Source: Euryodendron excelsum
Taxonomy: Eukaryota; Streptophyta; Magnoliopsida; Ericales; Pentaphylacaceae
Length of the DNA: 64,000 bases
Assembly: GCA_033060915.1 (NCBI GenBank)
Contig: CM065394.1
Location: 26,349,001-26,413,000 of the forward strand
Direction of reading: 5' to 3'
The position numbers were made by a program, and so were the translations under genes. Under the pieces are notes generated by a model, which was not told the origin of the DNA, searched no databases, and worked only from the letters and a program-made list of their open reading frames with translations. This document shows positions 12,039 to 23,100 of the stretch, one piece after another; positions within the stretch are counted from its first letter, which is position 1, and each line of letters starts with the position of its first letter.

Positions 12039-12065
12039 TATATATACTCTCTTTCTCTCTCTGCT
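12039..12065 (+). promoter_or_regulatory. TATA box and CT-rich start region
   Basis: TATATATA at 12039–12046 is followed directly by a CTCTTTCTCTCTCTG pyrimidine patch, about 90 bp before the start codon at 12138. A TATA box followed by a Y-patch is the usual core promoter layout in plants. The start site itself is inferred. Confidence 0.55.
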
Positions 12066-12137
12066 CCCGACTGTCTCCAAAAGCATTTCTTCAAGTTTCC
12101 TCTCAATTCGATTCTCTCTCTCTGGGAAGAAAAACCA

Positions 12138-15100
12138 ATGGACGACTCTGTTAAAGATCAATCTTCAGCCCCTGGTACTAAAACCTATGCCCTAATCTCT
12201 CTCTATAGATTTATGTTTCTATTTATACATATATATATGTATGTATGTACTTATGTGTCTTTCTCACGTTCAAGTTGGCCCTGAATTTGCAGCGAACACA
12301 GGGAGATCATCGTCGAAACTCCGGTATCCGCTGCGATCGGCGACTAAATCGAAGGAGGAGAAGCCACCGGCGGCCGAATTGTCAAACTCTTCTGCTCCTA
12401 AGAGGTAAAAATCTCTTAACTTCCACCTTTTTATCCAGTTGTTTTTTTCGTTTCCTCACAGGCAAAATACGTTCGTGGATTACTGTACTACATGTAGTTT
12501 AGAAAGTAAAAAAATTGATACTTTTAGGTTGTTATGTTCAAAGATCTCTGACATAGTACTGGTGTTCTATGGATTATATATTCTCTGTAGTTGGCTTGTG
12601 CTTGTGAAGGTGCATAAAAAAAGTTTGATTAGTTCTTGACATGACAACTTTACTGACATTTGATCAAGATTGTATCCTGTTTCACATTTCATAGTTCCAG
12701 TAGTCACATTTCATTTTGATCAAAGGGTAAAGAAGATTGGGTGTACCATAGATTTTTAAGTAATTATGGTTTGAGATTGAAATAAATATATTACACAATA
12801 TGCGATAGATATGGATCGACTGTTCTCCTGTTGCATGCGTTTGTGCTTTTCAATGAGAGGAGTCACATGGAATATGATATTTACTTATAGTAACCAAAGC
12901 AAACTCCCATTAAAATTAGAAGAGAGATAGGAGCAATAACATTGGTGTTTTGTTCTTAACTCATATAATTGATTGTTTTTTGGGTGAAAACTCAATATTG
13001 ATTTGGCAAAAGAAATGCAGAGTTGATGTTACTGATTCTGTGTATTTGTTTATTTAGTACAAAAGATGCTAAATTAGCATGCAGATAATATAATTTCTTA
13101 ACCTTCTTTAAACTGGCTCACTCAGGCTCAATCACAGTCCTACCACCATTCAAATTTGGAAAAAAGCAAATCTCAATATGAGATCTCTTCTTGTAAATGA
13201 AAACCTTGCAGCTCTTAAAACATGTTCAGTGAGAATTCTGTTGCTTATGTGGTGGTGTAACTGTTTGCGAGAGTGTGGTGGCTAGGAAAGGAGCAGCTAA
13301 ACTTCATTGTTCTGGAATCTCCTTTCAGTGGCTAGCCACACAAAAATGATGGAACATAAGTATATCTCTTTATAATAAACTCCCTATATGCACTTTTCAT
13401 GGGAAGCATGACAGACACATAATTTTTAATTGTTAATTGTTCTCTACACTGTGTCATTAGGGCTAAGTCAAACTGCTATCGGTAGAACTCCAATTTACTG
13501 ATATCTTCCTGGGATGTGTTTTTTCAGAGGAAGACCTGCATCAAGTGTAAGTAAGAGTGTGGGTGTCCTTGATCTCTCTAGCAAGGACAAGTCGGGCAAG
13601 CCTCCAAGAAGGCTCTCTATTCCAGCCAAGTCAACCATCAGCCCTGTTCCAAAATTAGTTGGCAATATCACTCCAATTTCGGAGGCTAGAGCAAAAGGGT
13701 CTGTTGGTAGCCAAGGAAAAAATGACACTCCAGTTTCTGATGTCTCCAAATCGTCAAGCAGAAAGAAGTTTAGTGTTCTGTCATCATCATCATATTGGCT
13801 GTCACAGATTAAGCTCTCTGAATCTGCTGCTAAGCACACAGTCTCACTTGGTTTCTTCAAACTTGCTTTAGATGCTGGATGTGAGGTATGTAGATCATAT
13901 TTTTCCCTTGCTGTCTCTTGTTTGGATAATTTCCTTTTGCATTTTGGGCTAATGGGGGTGCATATAATTTTATAATTAGAGGAGTGCTTAAAATGTAAAC
14001 CAAATCAATTGGTAAAAGGCAATCTGCATGTATACGGCTGCTTGTTGAGATTAGGTTTGTATTGCTCACCTAGTGAGTGCTGTTTCCAACTTGGTTAAAC
14101 AACTAGAAGATGCAGAGCTAGTGTTTGTTGTCTCTCTTTTTTGTTCATGTACGGTCAAAATCCATCTCATTGACCAACCGTTTATTTTGTTCATGTAAGG
14201 TCAATAACAACCGTTTATTTCGAAGTGGCTTCAGTCGTCAATTTCACATATCCTTTTCCATTTAATTCTGGGGATATTCCAGGAACTCACAAAAAAAAGG
14301 AAGCGAGTTAGATGAGAAATAAAAGCAACTTGGATAAAAAAAGAAGTGACTTGGATAAAAAGAAATGAAGTGGCTAATTGACAAAAACTAAATTGCATCC
14401 TTCTAATGTATATTTGTTGGGATGTTAGTCCTTTTTATAGGGTATGTCTGCATTTAGGTCAAAATTATTTTTTCGGTCATAAAGTTTTCAGCAGTGTCTA
14501 TGTTTGCAATTTAAATATTGATTATCCATAAATGTTCATTTCTCTTTCCATCATATTGTTATTGACCTTTCTTTTTTGTTTTTTTTTTCCTCCTTTCTTC
14601 TTCTTTTCTTTTCCTTTGTTGATTTTTTTGTTTAATATATATGTTCAGCCTCTTCAAAGAATGAGGGATGAACTGAAATCATATGGACGGCGACATAACT
14701 TGGCTGAACTTGGAGAAGCTGCGAAACAATTATTTGAAAGCTACAATATTTTAGAAAACTTTGAGCAGTTGCAAGTCTCTGAAACCTGTTCCCAAGTGAT
14801 TGAAGAGGGAACTCGATCATCTGATGATGATGTACACAGCTCTTCTTCTGTTACGGGAACTAGGAAACTGAAACCAAAGTCCTTGAATACTGATGCTACT
14901 GTTCAAGCTTCCCCAGTCACAGAATCAGCCAAGAAGAATACAACTCAAAAAGATAATCCTGGAACGAGGTCCAGAGGACAATGGAATAAGAATTCTGCAA
15001 ACACAAGAACCGCTTCTGCTGGGCATAGTGTGTCAAAGAACTCCCAGAAGCTGAGCAAGCAAGAATCTTATAAAGATAAGGATAAGATTAAGAGGCAGGG

Positions 15101-15683
15101 AAAGAAAGCTACTGCTGAACAAGGTAATCCACCATGTGGGTAACTAGTGTCATCCTTACTGTAATATATTTGCCATTTAGTAAATTGACTTGTTTATTTT
15201 GATAGGTCCAAGCAACCCATTGCCTACAGACGAACCACTCCAAGAAAACAAAGAAAACATGGTAAAGTACAATTCTAGAAATATTTATCAGATTATATGG
15301 TGAACATTTCACACCGAGCATTGTGTTAATTGATAAGAAGCAATTTTTTTTTTCTTGTTCTGGTCAACGAAAATAGTTGAAGCACTTTTAACTTTTGATT
15401 TGGACAAAAAAGTTTGCATTTAGTTAATTGTAATTATTTGGGCAACTATGATATGAGTTTGGTAAAAATTCTTGCCCTTGAGTATATATTTATGGTGGTG
15501 ACAAAAGATGCCGCTGCTATCACTAACCACCCTCAGTCCCCAAGTCTTCAAATTGATTAGATGTATATTTATATATGTGCCTCTTTTACTTGATTGTAAT
15601 CATCAATGATGAATCTTTCTCTCATTCTTTAATTGTTGTAGGATGCTCCTCAGATGGAAGAGATAAGTTTGACTGAAGTGTAG
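12138..15683 (+). CDS. Conserved plant protein of unknown function (359 aa, 6 exons)
   Basis: Exons 12138–12174, 12293–12404, 13528–13885, 14649–15123, 15206–15261 and 15642–15683 join in frame at GT–AG junctions into 1,080 nt with a stop. I do not recognise a named function. The N-terminal third is Ser/Lys/Pro-rich and looks disordered. The conserved-looking core straddles the exon 3/4 junction: YWLSQIKLSESAAKH and SLGFFKLALDAGCE (about 139–169), then PLQRMRDELKSYGRRHNLAELG and a helical stretch with FESYNILENFEQLQ (about 170–210). After this comes a Ser/Thr- and Lys-rich tail with a basic cluster (KDKDKIKRQGKK, about 311–322), possibly a nuclear signal. There is no signal peptide or membrane segment. 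I recall similar proteins being widespread in plants as uncharacterised, but cannot cite one. The first ATG was chosen because it follows the TATA/CT region and opens a 37-nt exon with a good donor. Confidence 0.85.
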
Positions 15684-15900
15684 ACAGAATCCTGCACTAA
15701 GCATGCTGAACTATAGAATTCTGTTTTTCTTGTTGGGTTTGGTGTTGAATGGTTTTAATGTGGGCTTCTTTTTTTTTTTTTTTTTTTTTTTTGTATAGAT
15801 AGGGCTCTGTGAAAGTGCTTCAGTGTGGTGATGAAGTCAGTATTTTACAATTTTAAATTACCTTTTGCTTTTAATGGTTTAATGGATCATATGTGTCTAG
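15684..15900 (+). other. Probable 3' UTR with a 24-T run
   Basis: The sequence after the stop is T-rich with an uninterrupted T run at about 15769–15792 and AATTTTAAATTA further on. The polyadenylation site cannot be fixed. Confidence 0.4.
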
Positions 15901-17300
15901 TATTATACAATTATGTTGGTGATTTCCAATTGTATTGAATTATTAAACTTAATGGATTTTGCCTGATTTGGTACCTCTTGCAGGCTTGGTATTTTTCCAT
16001 GTTATACAATATGATTTCATACAGAGTAGCATGCTTCTAATGAATTGAATTATGATGCCATTTTTCTGTGGAAAAAGAAGATTTTTGTCATCCATATATA
16101 ATTCCTGTCCAAATTCAAAGCTTAAGTTGAAGTTTTATCCAATTTATGATTTTTTACCTGCTGTGTTAAGAATTCATTCTCTATGCAACGGGAGCTTATC
16201 ATTCAATGATAGTAGCATGTAACGTGTATGCCCTGCTTTCAATAATTTTCTATTGGTTTAACAATGTTATTGTCACGGGAAAAAGGTCTAGCAGACAGAT
16301 AATATTCATGTTTTTTAGATACTATTGTTATGATATTTTACTTTTCATATAATGATGGGTTCTGTATGCAATGCTTAAGTCCTAGTGACAGTTATTGGTG
16401 CTACCTTACCACTAAACATTTGTCCATTGTTATGAGAGATCATATTGGACAGCAGCTGGTATGGGGTAGGGCTAAATCCATACTCGTCTCATTAAGAGGT
16501 TCAGAAAATGTTCAAGTTTGGAATAGTATGCATCTCTCTTCAACTGGTAATAAGAGGCCAAACCATTCTCCAATTCAATCCTTTCTTTTGGCCTCTCCAA
16601 CTTTATTCATCAAGCTATAGTGACTTGGTTTGTAGTTGATATGAACTTGTAATTGATCCACTTGACGGTTTGAGAAATACCAATCATTGAGAGAGAGCCT
16701 AACATATTCTATACCACTTTCATTGAGCTATTGATTCATGAGGAGTTATTCTCCTCACTATAAGCAGTAGTAGCTAATTGTTTTCCTCTTTCGTCAATAT
16801 GTTACTTTGTTGTAATCTAGTAAAATGATGGGCCACTTCTGGGATACTAGCACTATGTTTCAATCTTAGATTTGACCAAGAAAAGAAAAACGGAAAGAAA
16901 TAAAATTACTTATACATATTCGAGTAACCAAACCAGAAAAATAAAAAAGATTTTTTTTATATGACAAATACCTATTCATTTTCTTCTTATTTTCCTAACC
17001 CAACAAAAAAAAAAAGTTTTTTAACTTCATTTGCTTTACCTATCTCTCCCCTTTCTTTTTTGTTTTTTTTTTTTTTTTCACAAATTCAAGATCCAAATAC
17101 CGCATAGTAATATTGTAATGAAAGAAACAAGCATGCACAAGTTTATTTGCATCACCCCGCATCATTGTTATTATTATTTTTTTTTTGGGAAGAAAGAAGC
17201 CAAGCTCACTCTTCCTCCCCCCACCTTAGCATTATTCTTTTTAGACATGAAACTGTCATCTTTTGGTGATACTGTTATTGTGTTCTAAAACAGAATAAGC
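15901..17300. other. Intergenic DNA between convergent genes
   Basis: No gene supported. The plus-strand frame 16330–16620 has no recognisable motif and no splice or promoter context. Homopolymer T and A runs occur near 16950–17080. The two flanking genes converge on this interval. Confidence 0.5.
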
Positions 17301-17726
17301 CCTAAACCAATCAGCTCTATCATAGAAACAACACACTGCAGTTTTTCTGCACCAGAGCCTAGCACAATTGTTGCTTCAACAGTCACTCTTCATCTAGAAA
17401 CATAAATAACCTTTATGGTAGTTGCATAACCAAGACATTGGAAGAATTGCCAGGAAAGGGAATCAGACAATTGGAATTATAGTCTTCACGGAAGCAAGAA
17501 GTTCACTATATTTCGAGGCAAATTAATACACAACTCTAATTTACAGGAGCCCAGTGACACTCGGATGAAACAAGTCTTAATTATAAAATTGATAGCCCAA
17601 GCAGTTGTAATAGGAAGTAGAGGAAAATGTTTAGCATTAAAAAGCATAAAAAATTGCCCAATGGTTCTTAGGGAGACAATGTTACTTGAAACAGACCTTC
17701 GAAACTTTAGAGAGACTCATATTGAT

Positions 17727-19789
17727 TCAATCAGCAGTCCAACTCTGCTCCACAACTTCCCTTACTCTACGGTTGTAGTCACGTTTGTTCTCGCTAAACA
17801 TCCGGGCAGCTTCTGAATTTGCAGGCGAATTAGGGTTTGGGTCACAAAGCAGTGACTGCAACATGATAGCAGCAGCATTAAACATTAGCTAATTAGCTAA
17901 CCTGAATTTCGACGTATGAATATTTTAAAAGCTCATCAATCAGCCACTGTGTAATGACAACCCATAATTTGACCAAAGAACAGTTGAAAATAAGCATCTC
18001 AATTATTTTAAGTAGCATATCTTGTATACTACTACGGCTAAAAATTTTGTTTCAAATCCCCTTCCATCTCTTATTCCCTAAAAAACATCCTGTGACACAT
18101 TTTAGATCATAAAGATTATACAGCGAGCACACAAAAACACAAGAGTAAACGATATACATAAAATGATATTCTTGCACTCCAACCTGAACCACCAAAAACA
18201 ACAAATTTAACATGACTAAAACTGATCTTGGGTTAAAATACTCAAGCTTGTGGTAATCCCAGGTTGCATGTTGTTTCGGCATTATAATCAGGCTTGGATT
18301 GGCCTTCAACTACTCCCTGATCGCCTACATTGCAGCCCTGCTAAATTTTCTCCAACTATATGATTGCCTGACCATGTAAAGAACCAAAGATGAAACTTTT
18401 AAATTCAAGTATGTCTTCTCTCAAGCCAAGAGTTGTGGTTTGGCAAGTTAGAAGGCAAGTGCTAGCTAGGTCATAATGCCATGGGGGACTTGTCGCACTG
18501 TGCTGTTGCAGAGGCATGCATAATGATTACCCCATTGCTAGCATCATGACCTCAAAACTAAAAGTGCCTACCCCTAGCTAGCAGGTTTATTCCCCTCTCA
18601 GAGAAAAATGACCTTAAAAAGTACGCAACTGTCCACCATCATTCAAACCCAAACCCCTGCCACCATCGCTTCCCCCTTAAACAAATTACTATGGTGATTT
18701 TGACCATCTCTGGTTCATCATTAATAGCAATTGTCCAACTCCAATCCCTATCTTATATTGCCAACATCACTGGAACACCATGTATCCAATATGCACCTCT
18801 ATCTATGGTGAACCCAAAATTGCTACTACTAACAGCTACGTCATTCTCATATTTCTACCACCACAGGATCCACCACCTCTTGTACTTGAAAAAAGACAAA
18901 AGAAAAAAAGAAAGCAAAACTATTAACATCAGATCATAGCCCAATCTAGTGTTACCATAATACTCTACTATCCTAGCAAATTATGTTTTTGAAACGGCAC
19001 TCCGAAACATGATACTTTAGCATTCTAAAACGGTAAATTTAGTGATCCAAAGCGATTCCAAACTTTTTTTCTAGTTATATCTTTAAAGGTCACCTAAACG
19101 AGTAAAAAAATCAATTATAATGAACAAAAATATAGAAAGAATCTAATTCTGGCATAACAATATGCCCAAAAAAAAAAGAAGGGTCATAATACTCCTAAAA
19201 TGTGTTTTTAGATGATTAATTTGAAAAAAAACATAAATGATGTTTTATTAAATGTCTGATTATTAAATAAAATTTTTCTAGAATCCCGTAATCCTAGTAG
19301 TATACTTTATAGAAGTATAACCCTAGCGTACTATATTTTAAAACATATGGCGTACCACATTTCCGTTCCGATTTCACATATTGGAACGATCCAGGTTCCA
19401 GGTAACATAGGCTCAATACTATCTTGAGCACCATAGCCACCATCACCAACTCCCCCTTAAGCTAAACAATAACCACTTTGTGCCTTTATCTCCCCCGCCA
19501 CTCACCACCATTTCAACCTACATGCAAGAACCCAATGTTCATTACCATCATCCTACAGCCATCAAACCCCAAAACACACACCACCTCGTGAACTCCCAAG
19601 ATTTGGGTCTGGTGTCTTCGTCATGGTGGTCAAGGCTTTAGAGTGCCTATCCAGCCAAGAAAAGCAATCAAGGCTGTTGTTGGTCTCTTAATAGAGTTGA
19701 TAGTCAAAAGCTGCCAAAATCGAGAAATGCCAAAGGTATGTGAACATCAGGAATTGTCAAGAATGATACAATGCAAAATGTGGTTGCAC

Positions 19790-19823
<34 letters not shown>

Positions 19824-21275
19824 TGGTATTTTCAACTTTAAAGGGCAGATTTGCCCTTCTATATTTAATAAATTTTTTAAATTGTTGACGAAGCATGATT
19901 CTGTTGACTACGGGACCACCCTCAAGAATAACAACCTAAGTGCCCTCTAAAAGACTGATGGACAATAGAACACTAATAAAGATAAGTGTTTAATATGTCA
20001 AATGTTAGTACATCGGTTGATATCCACATACACATATCACAGCACAAGTTTCATAGCCGATGTGACTCAGAATATATTCTCTAGACATTTCCAAACCTAC
20101 TAGGTAGGGAAGAAGAAAAGGAGCATGCTCAACATTTTCAATGTCAGTTTTTAAGTACTCGAGTAGGTCTTTATATCAGCGTAATTTTTCCCACAAATGA
20201 AACAGTTAAATAGTATCCAACTAAGAAGCATGCACATTGACATGAGTACGGATACGGACATAGGACACGACAATTTGAAAAAATGAGGACATGGACAAAA
20301 CATATTTCTTATATATTTTATTTGCTCTATATATGAAAGTAACATCCACAAACCATCAAAAATATTAAAAAATAAATACTAATCTAACATGAAAACACCA
20401 TTCAATCCATAATTTAATCCTCATTTAACTTAAAACATGATGAAAACAAGTTTACATTTTAAACTCGCAATGTGTTTTATGTATGTTTAAGTGATGGATA
20501 CGTGTCTCTTGCGTGTCCATTGAAAAATAAATAAACAAAAATTTAGGACATGGCACCATCTTAGAAGTGTCCGTGTTTCCTAAATATCCAATAAGGTCTC
20601 TGAATGTTAAAAGAAAATAGTATCAAACACTGTCCGGCAAGACTTCCTAGTTGTCTAGATGTCGGAATAAATGAAAGTCGATTGCCTTTCTGGAAATTGC
20701 ACAAAATCCTATGCTGCCCATTGGTGCTGAGGTTGGGTGGGCAGCATACTGCAACAACTAATAAGCTTGGTAGGAGCAAAGGATCTATAAGAACTACATT
20801 TATGTGACTACAAGTGTGTGGCAAAATTTGAAATAAGGAAATTAGGTTACGTTGCTAATTTTTGTATTTCTTACAGACAACAATGACATCCATTGAATAC
20901 TATGCATTTTACCTGGATAGATGTCAGTATAGCTGCCACGTCATATATTGGACTCCACTGATTTTGCAGAATATCAAGACATATACTCCCATCTGCATAA
21001 ACTGACCAAATTCCAAAATAAAATTGAATATCATACTAAACATGGACTGGGACTTGATAGTGAAATCCAAGTAGTCTACTTGAACTTACTATTGGGATGG
21101 AACATTCGGGAGACAAAACGCACTGTTGGTGGCTTGTTTGGGTAATCCTCTGTAAACTGAAGTGTCAACTTGAATGTACCTGAAGCACTCAGAAGATGTA
21201 TTTTTCTTGTAGATTTAAATTGGATTATCAACATAATAGGAAATAAAAAGCAAACTCCTCCCCACACTCCCAACC

Positions 21276-21310
<35 letters not shown>

Positions 21311-22271
21311 AAAGGAAAGAGAGAGAGAGAGGCAAAAGTAAGGAACAAAAAAAAAAAAAAATGGTTCAAATAACATGCATAAGAAAATGAAAATGATTAA
21401 AACCAATATCAGAAAAATAACGTGAATTGGTTCAATATGCTACTAAGAAGAAAAAACACTTCTACGAAGGTTCTAGGTAGGTGTCGGATACTTCCATGCT
21501 ACTCCTCATACAATCCGTTACGTAGAGACACAACAAGTTCGAGGAAAATAACTTGGGATCCAATGATAAAATAAAAATAATGTGAATTTATACCCCTACT
21601 AATCTCTCCCTCTTGCTTTAGACCTTTTAATTTTAAGAAATCTAAAGCCCAAATCTTTCTTTGTTTATGTATAGAGCTTTCTAAATAGGTAATGGGACTT
21701 GTTGCTCACCCCACTTCTCCAATAGATAGAATGTGAAAAATGATTTCTTACTGCCTTGATATAATAAAAATAAATGGATTTGTAAAACGTAAAAAATGAA
21801 GAAATAGTTATTATTTTAATGTATGTACATAGATTATATATTTATTTGTTGTCGTGTCTCTTTTGTGTCGAACTGGCAGTGTCGGCTTGCTCGTTTTGTG
21901 TCGTATTCGTGTCCTGTGTCCATATTCATACTTCTTAGATTTGCCATGTGCTACAACATTATTTAGAATAAAATCTTGACTGCAATAATCCACTCACCTC
22001 CATCCCATGGAGTGTCATCAGGACTGCAATCCACACCAGAAAAGAAACCAGAAAATTCCTTATCCAACCACACTTAAAAATCACATGGAAACAATATAAA
22101 TAAATAAACATAGTGAACCAACATATCATAAACTCTCGAGTCTCACCCAAAAATAACAGCATTCCAAAGCATTATATTGTTGTCTTGGGGTGCACCGCTG
22201 ATTCCTGCAGGAGGGTCTTGTTGCAACCTCTTGAAATCCCTCATGAGCCTCTTCCTCGAAGGCGTGGACAT
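17727..22271 (-). CDS. UBC2: Ubiquitin-conjugating enzyme E2, RAD6/UBC1-2 type (152 aa)
   Basis: E2 enzyme that accepts ubiquitin from E1 on a cysteine and passes it to substrates with RING E3s. The RAD6 class monoubiquitinates histone H2B in the nucleus and works in DNA-damage tolerance. Coding exons on the minus strand are 22147–22271, 21998–22023, 21090–21179, 20913–21001 and 17727–17855. They total 459 nt, giving 152 aa and a stop, the exact family length. Visible motifs are the N-terminal helix ([16 protein letters not shown]), the HPN motif at 78–80, the active-site cysteine at 88 in GSICLDIL, and the C-terminal [15 protein letters not shown] end. The second coding exon is only 26 nt. 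The last intron (17856–20912) is about 3 kb and holds a MITE; another MITE lies in intron 21180–21997. The start was chosen by homology and follows a 3' splice site in the leader. Plants carry several near-identical paralogues, so UBC1 versus UBC2 is not decided. Confidence 0.96.
18000..20200. other. Long final intron of the UBC2 gene, repeat-derived
   Basis: This is intronic. It holds no coding exon I can detect. It has low-complexity CACCACC/ATCACC runs (18630–18900, 19430–19580), a phrase around 18980–19390 with AAACGGCACTCCGAAAC and CCGTTCCGATTTCAC that looks like an old transposon, and a GA microsatellite at about 19792–19820. Confidence 0.55.
20221..20583. mobile_element. hAT-like MITE, copy 1 (in UBC2 intron)
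   Basis: Begins CTAAGAAGC and ends GTGTCCGTGTTTCCTAA, inverted ends of the same type as the copies at 21443 and 61957. It is flanked by GTATCCAA (20213–20220) and ATATCCAA (20584–20591), an 8-bp target duplication with one mismatch. It contains the family signature TACGGATACGGACA and AAAAAATGAGGACA. It is 363 bp and non-coding. Confidence 0.8.
21281..21372. repeat. Poly-A runs flanking a GA microsatellite
   Basis: A run of about 30 A is followed by AGAGAGAGAGAGAGG and a second A run, inside a UBC2 intron. The layout resembles a retroposon tail or simple-sequence expansion. No SINE body is recognisable next to it. Confidence 0.7.
21443..21938. mobile_element. hAT-like MITE, copy 2 (in UBC2 intron)
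   Basis: Starts CTAAGAAG and ends with GTGTCCATATTCATACTTCTTAG, whose reverse complement is CTAAGAAGTATGAATATGGACAC. The flanks ATATGCTA and ATTTGCCA agree at 6 of 8 positions. The right half is rich in GTGTCG words as in the other copies. The left half is more diverged, so the left border is less sure than the right. Confidence 0.65.
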
Positions 22272-23100
22272 CGTTACCACCTCTGAAATCCAAAACTACC
22301 ACAAAGGCAAACTCAATTGAACAACAGTCTCCTCCAGCCCTCATAAATGTAAAATACAAAATATTAACTGTGCCAACTAACAAACAATCAATAATTTATA
22401 TTATAGCATACATAACATGACAACAGTACAATCTCAATTAATTGCTTAAAACAGTTTAGATCCGCTCTGATTCATACCAAGTGCAACATAAAAAGAACAA
22501 GAAAAAGTAACAATATTTTATCAAGATATCAGATTAGCAGTACTTGAAATTACAATGACAAAAAGACAAGTACACCAAAGTTAGGGTTTTGTTCACAATT
22601 CAGTAGTTGGATGCTAAAGTCCACATTCATGCCATTCAAAGCAAAAGCCTCTTGCAATTAGGGATCCCACAAGAATTTCCCTCAGTAGTTCTTAGATATC
22701 CCCATCAACGCGTGAAGTACCTTTTTCATTGAAATTTAGCATATATACAGCTCTATATCAGCCCCAAAATGACTCGAATACAAGCAAGATCCTCTCTTTA
22801 TTGATCTGAGAACACATGGGTTTTGCTCCCCGCATATGGTGTATAGATTAAACTAACCATAATTCAAGTGTTCTTATCTCATCAAAGAAAAAGTTTAGGT
22901 CTTTTCTATATTCAACAAGATCCATCCTAACAGATTAAAGAAAACAAATAAAAATTACAACCGCAAAAACAAAATGATTTATCAATCTGTTTACCTGTAG
23001 AAGGTGCGATTTGAAGCTTGAACTTTCAAGAATCTCGAACACGAAGCCCTAGCTGGAACTTTCAAGAGGATGGGGTCTCTGTTTTTCTATACTGGAGCTG
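22272..23100 (-). other. UBC2 5' leader with a 5'-UTR intron
   Basis: A 3' splice site (TTTCAG, exon from 22282) lies 11 nt before the start codon. A matching donor (CTACAG then GTAAAC) lies at 22995. The first, untranslated exon therefore runs from 22995 up to an unknown start near 23100. A leader intron is common in plant ubiquitin-pathway genes and often raises expression; that role here is inferred. Confidence 0.65.

Noticed and set aside
16330..16620. 96-aa plus-strand open frame between converging genes
   Set aside because: No domain, no splice sites in phase and no similarity I can recognise; expected by chance in this length of sequence.
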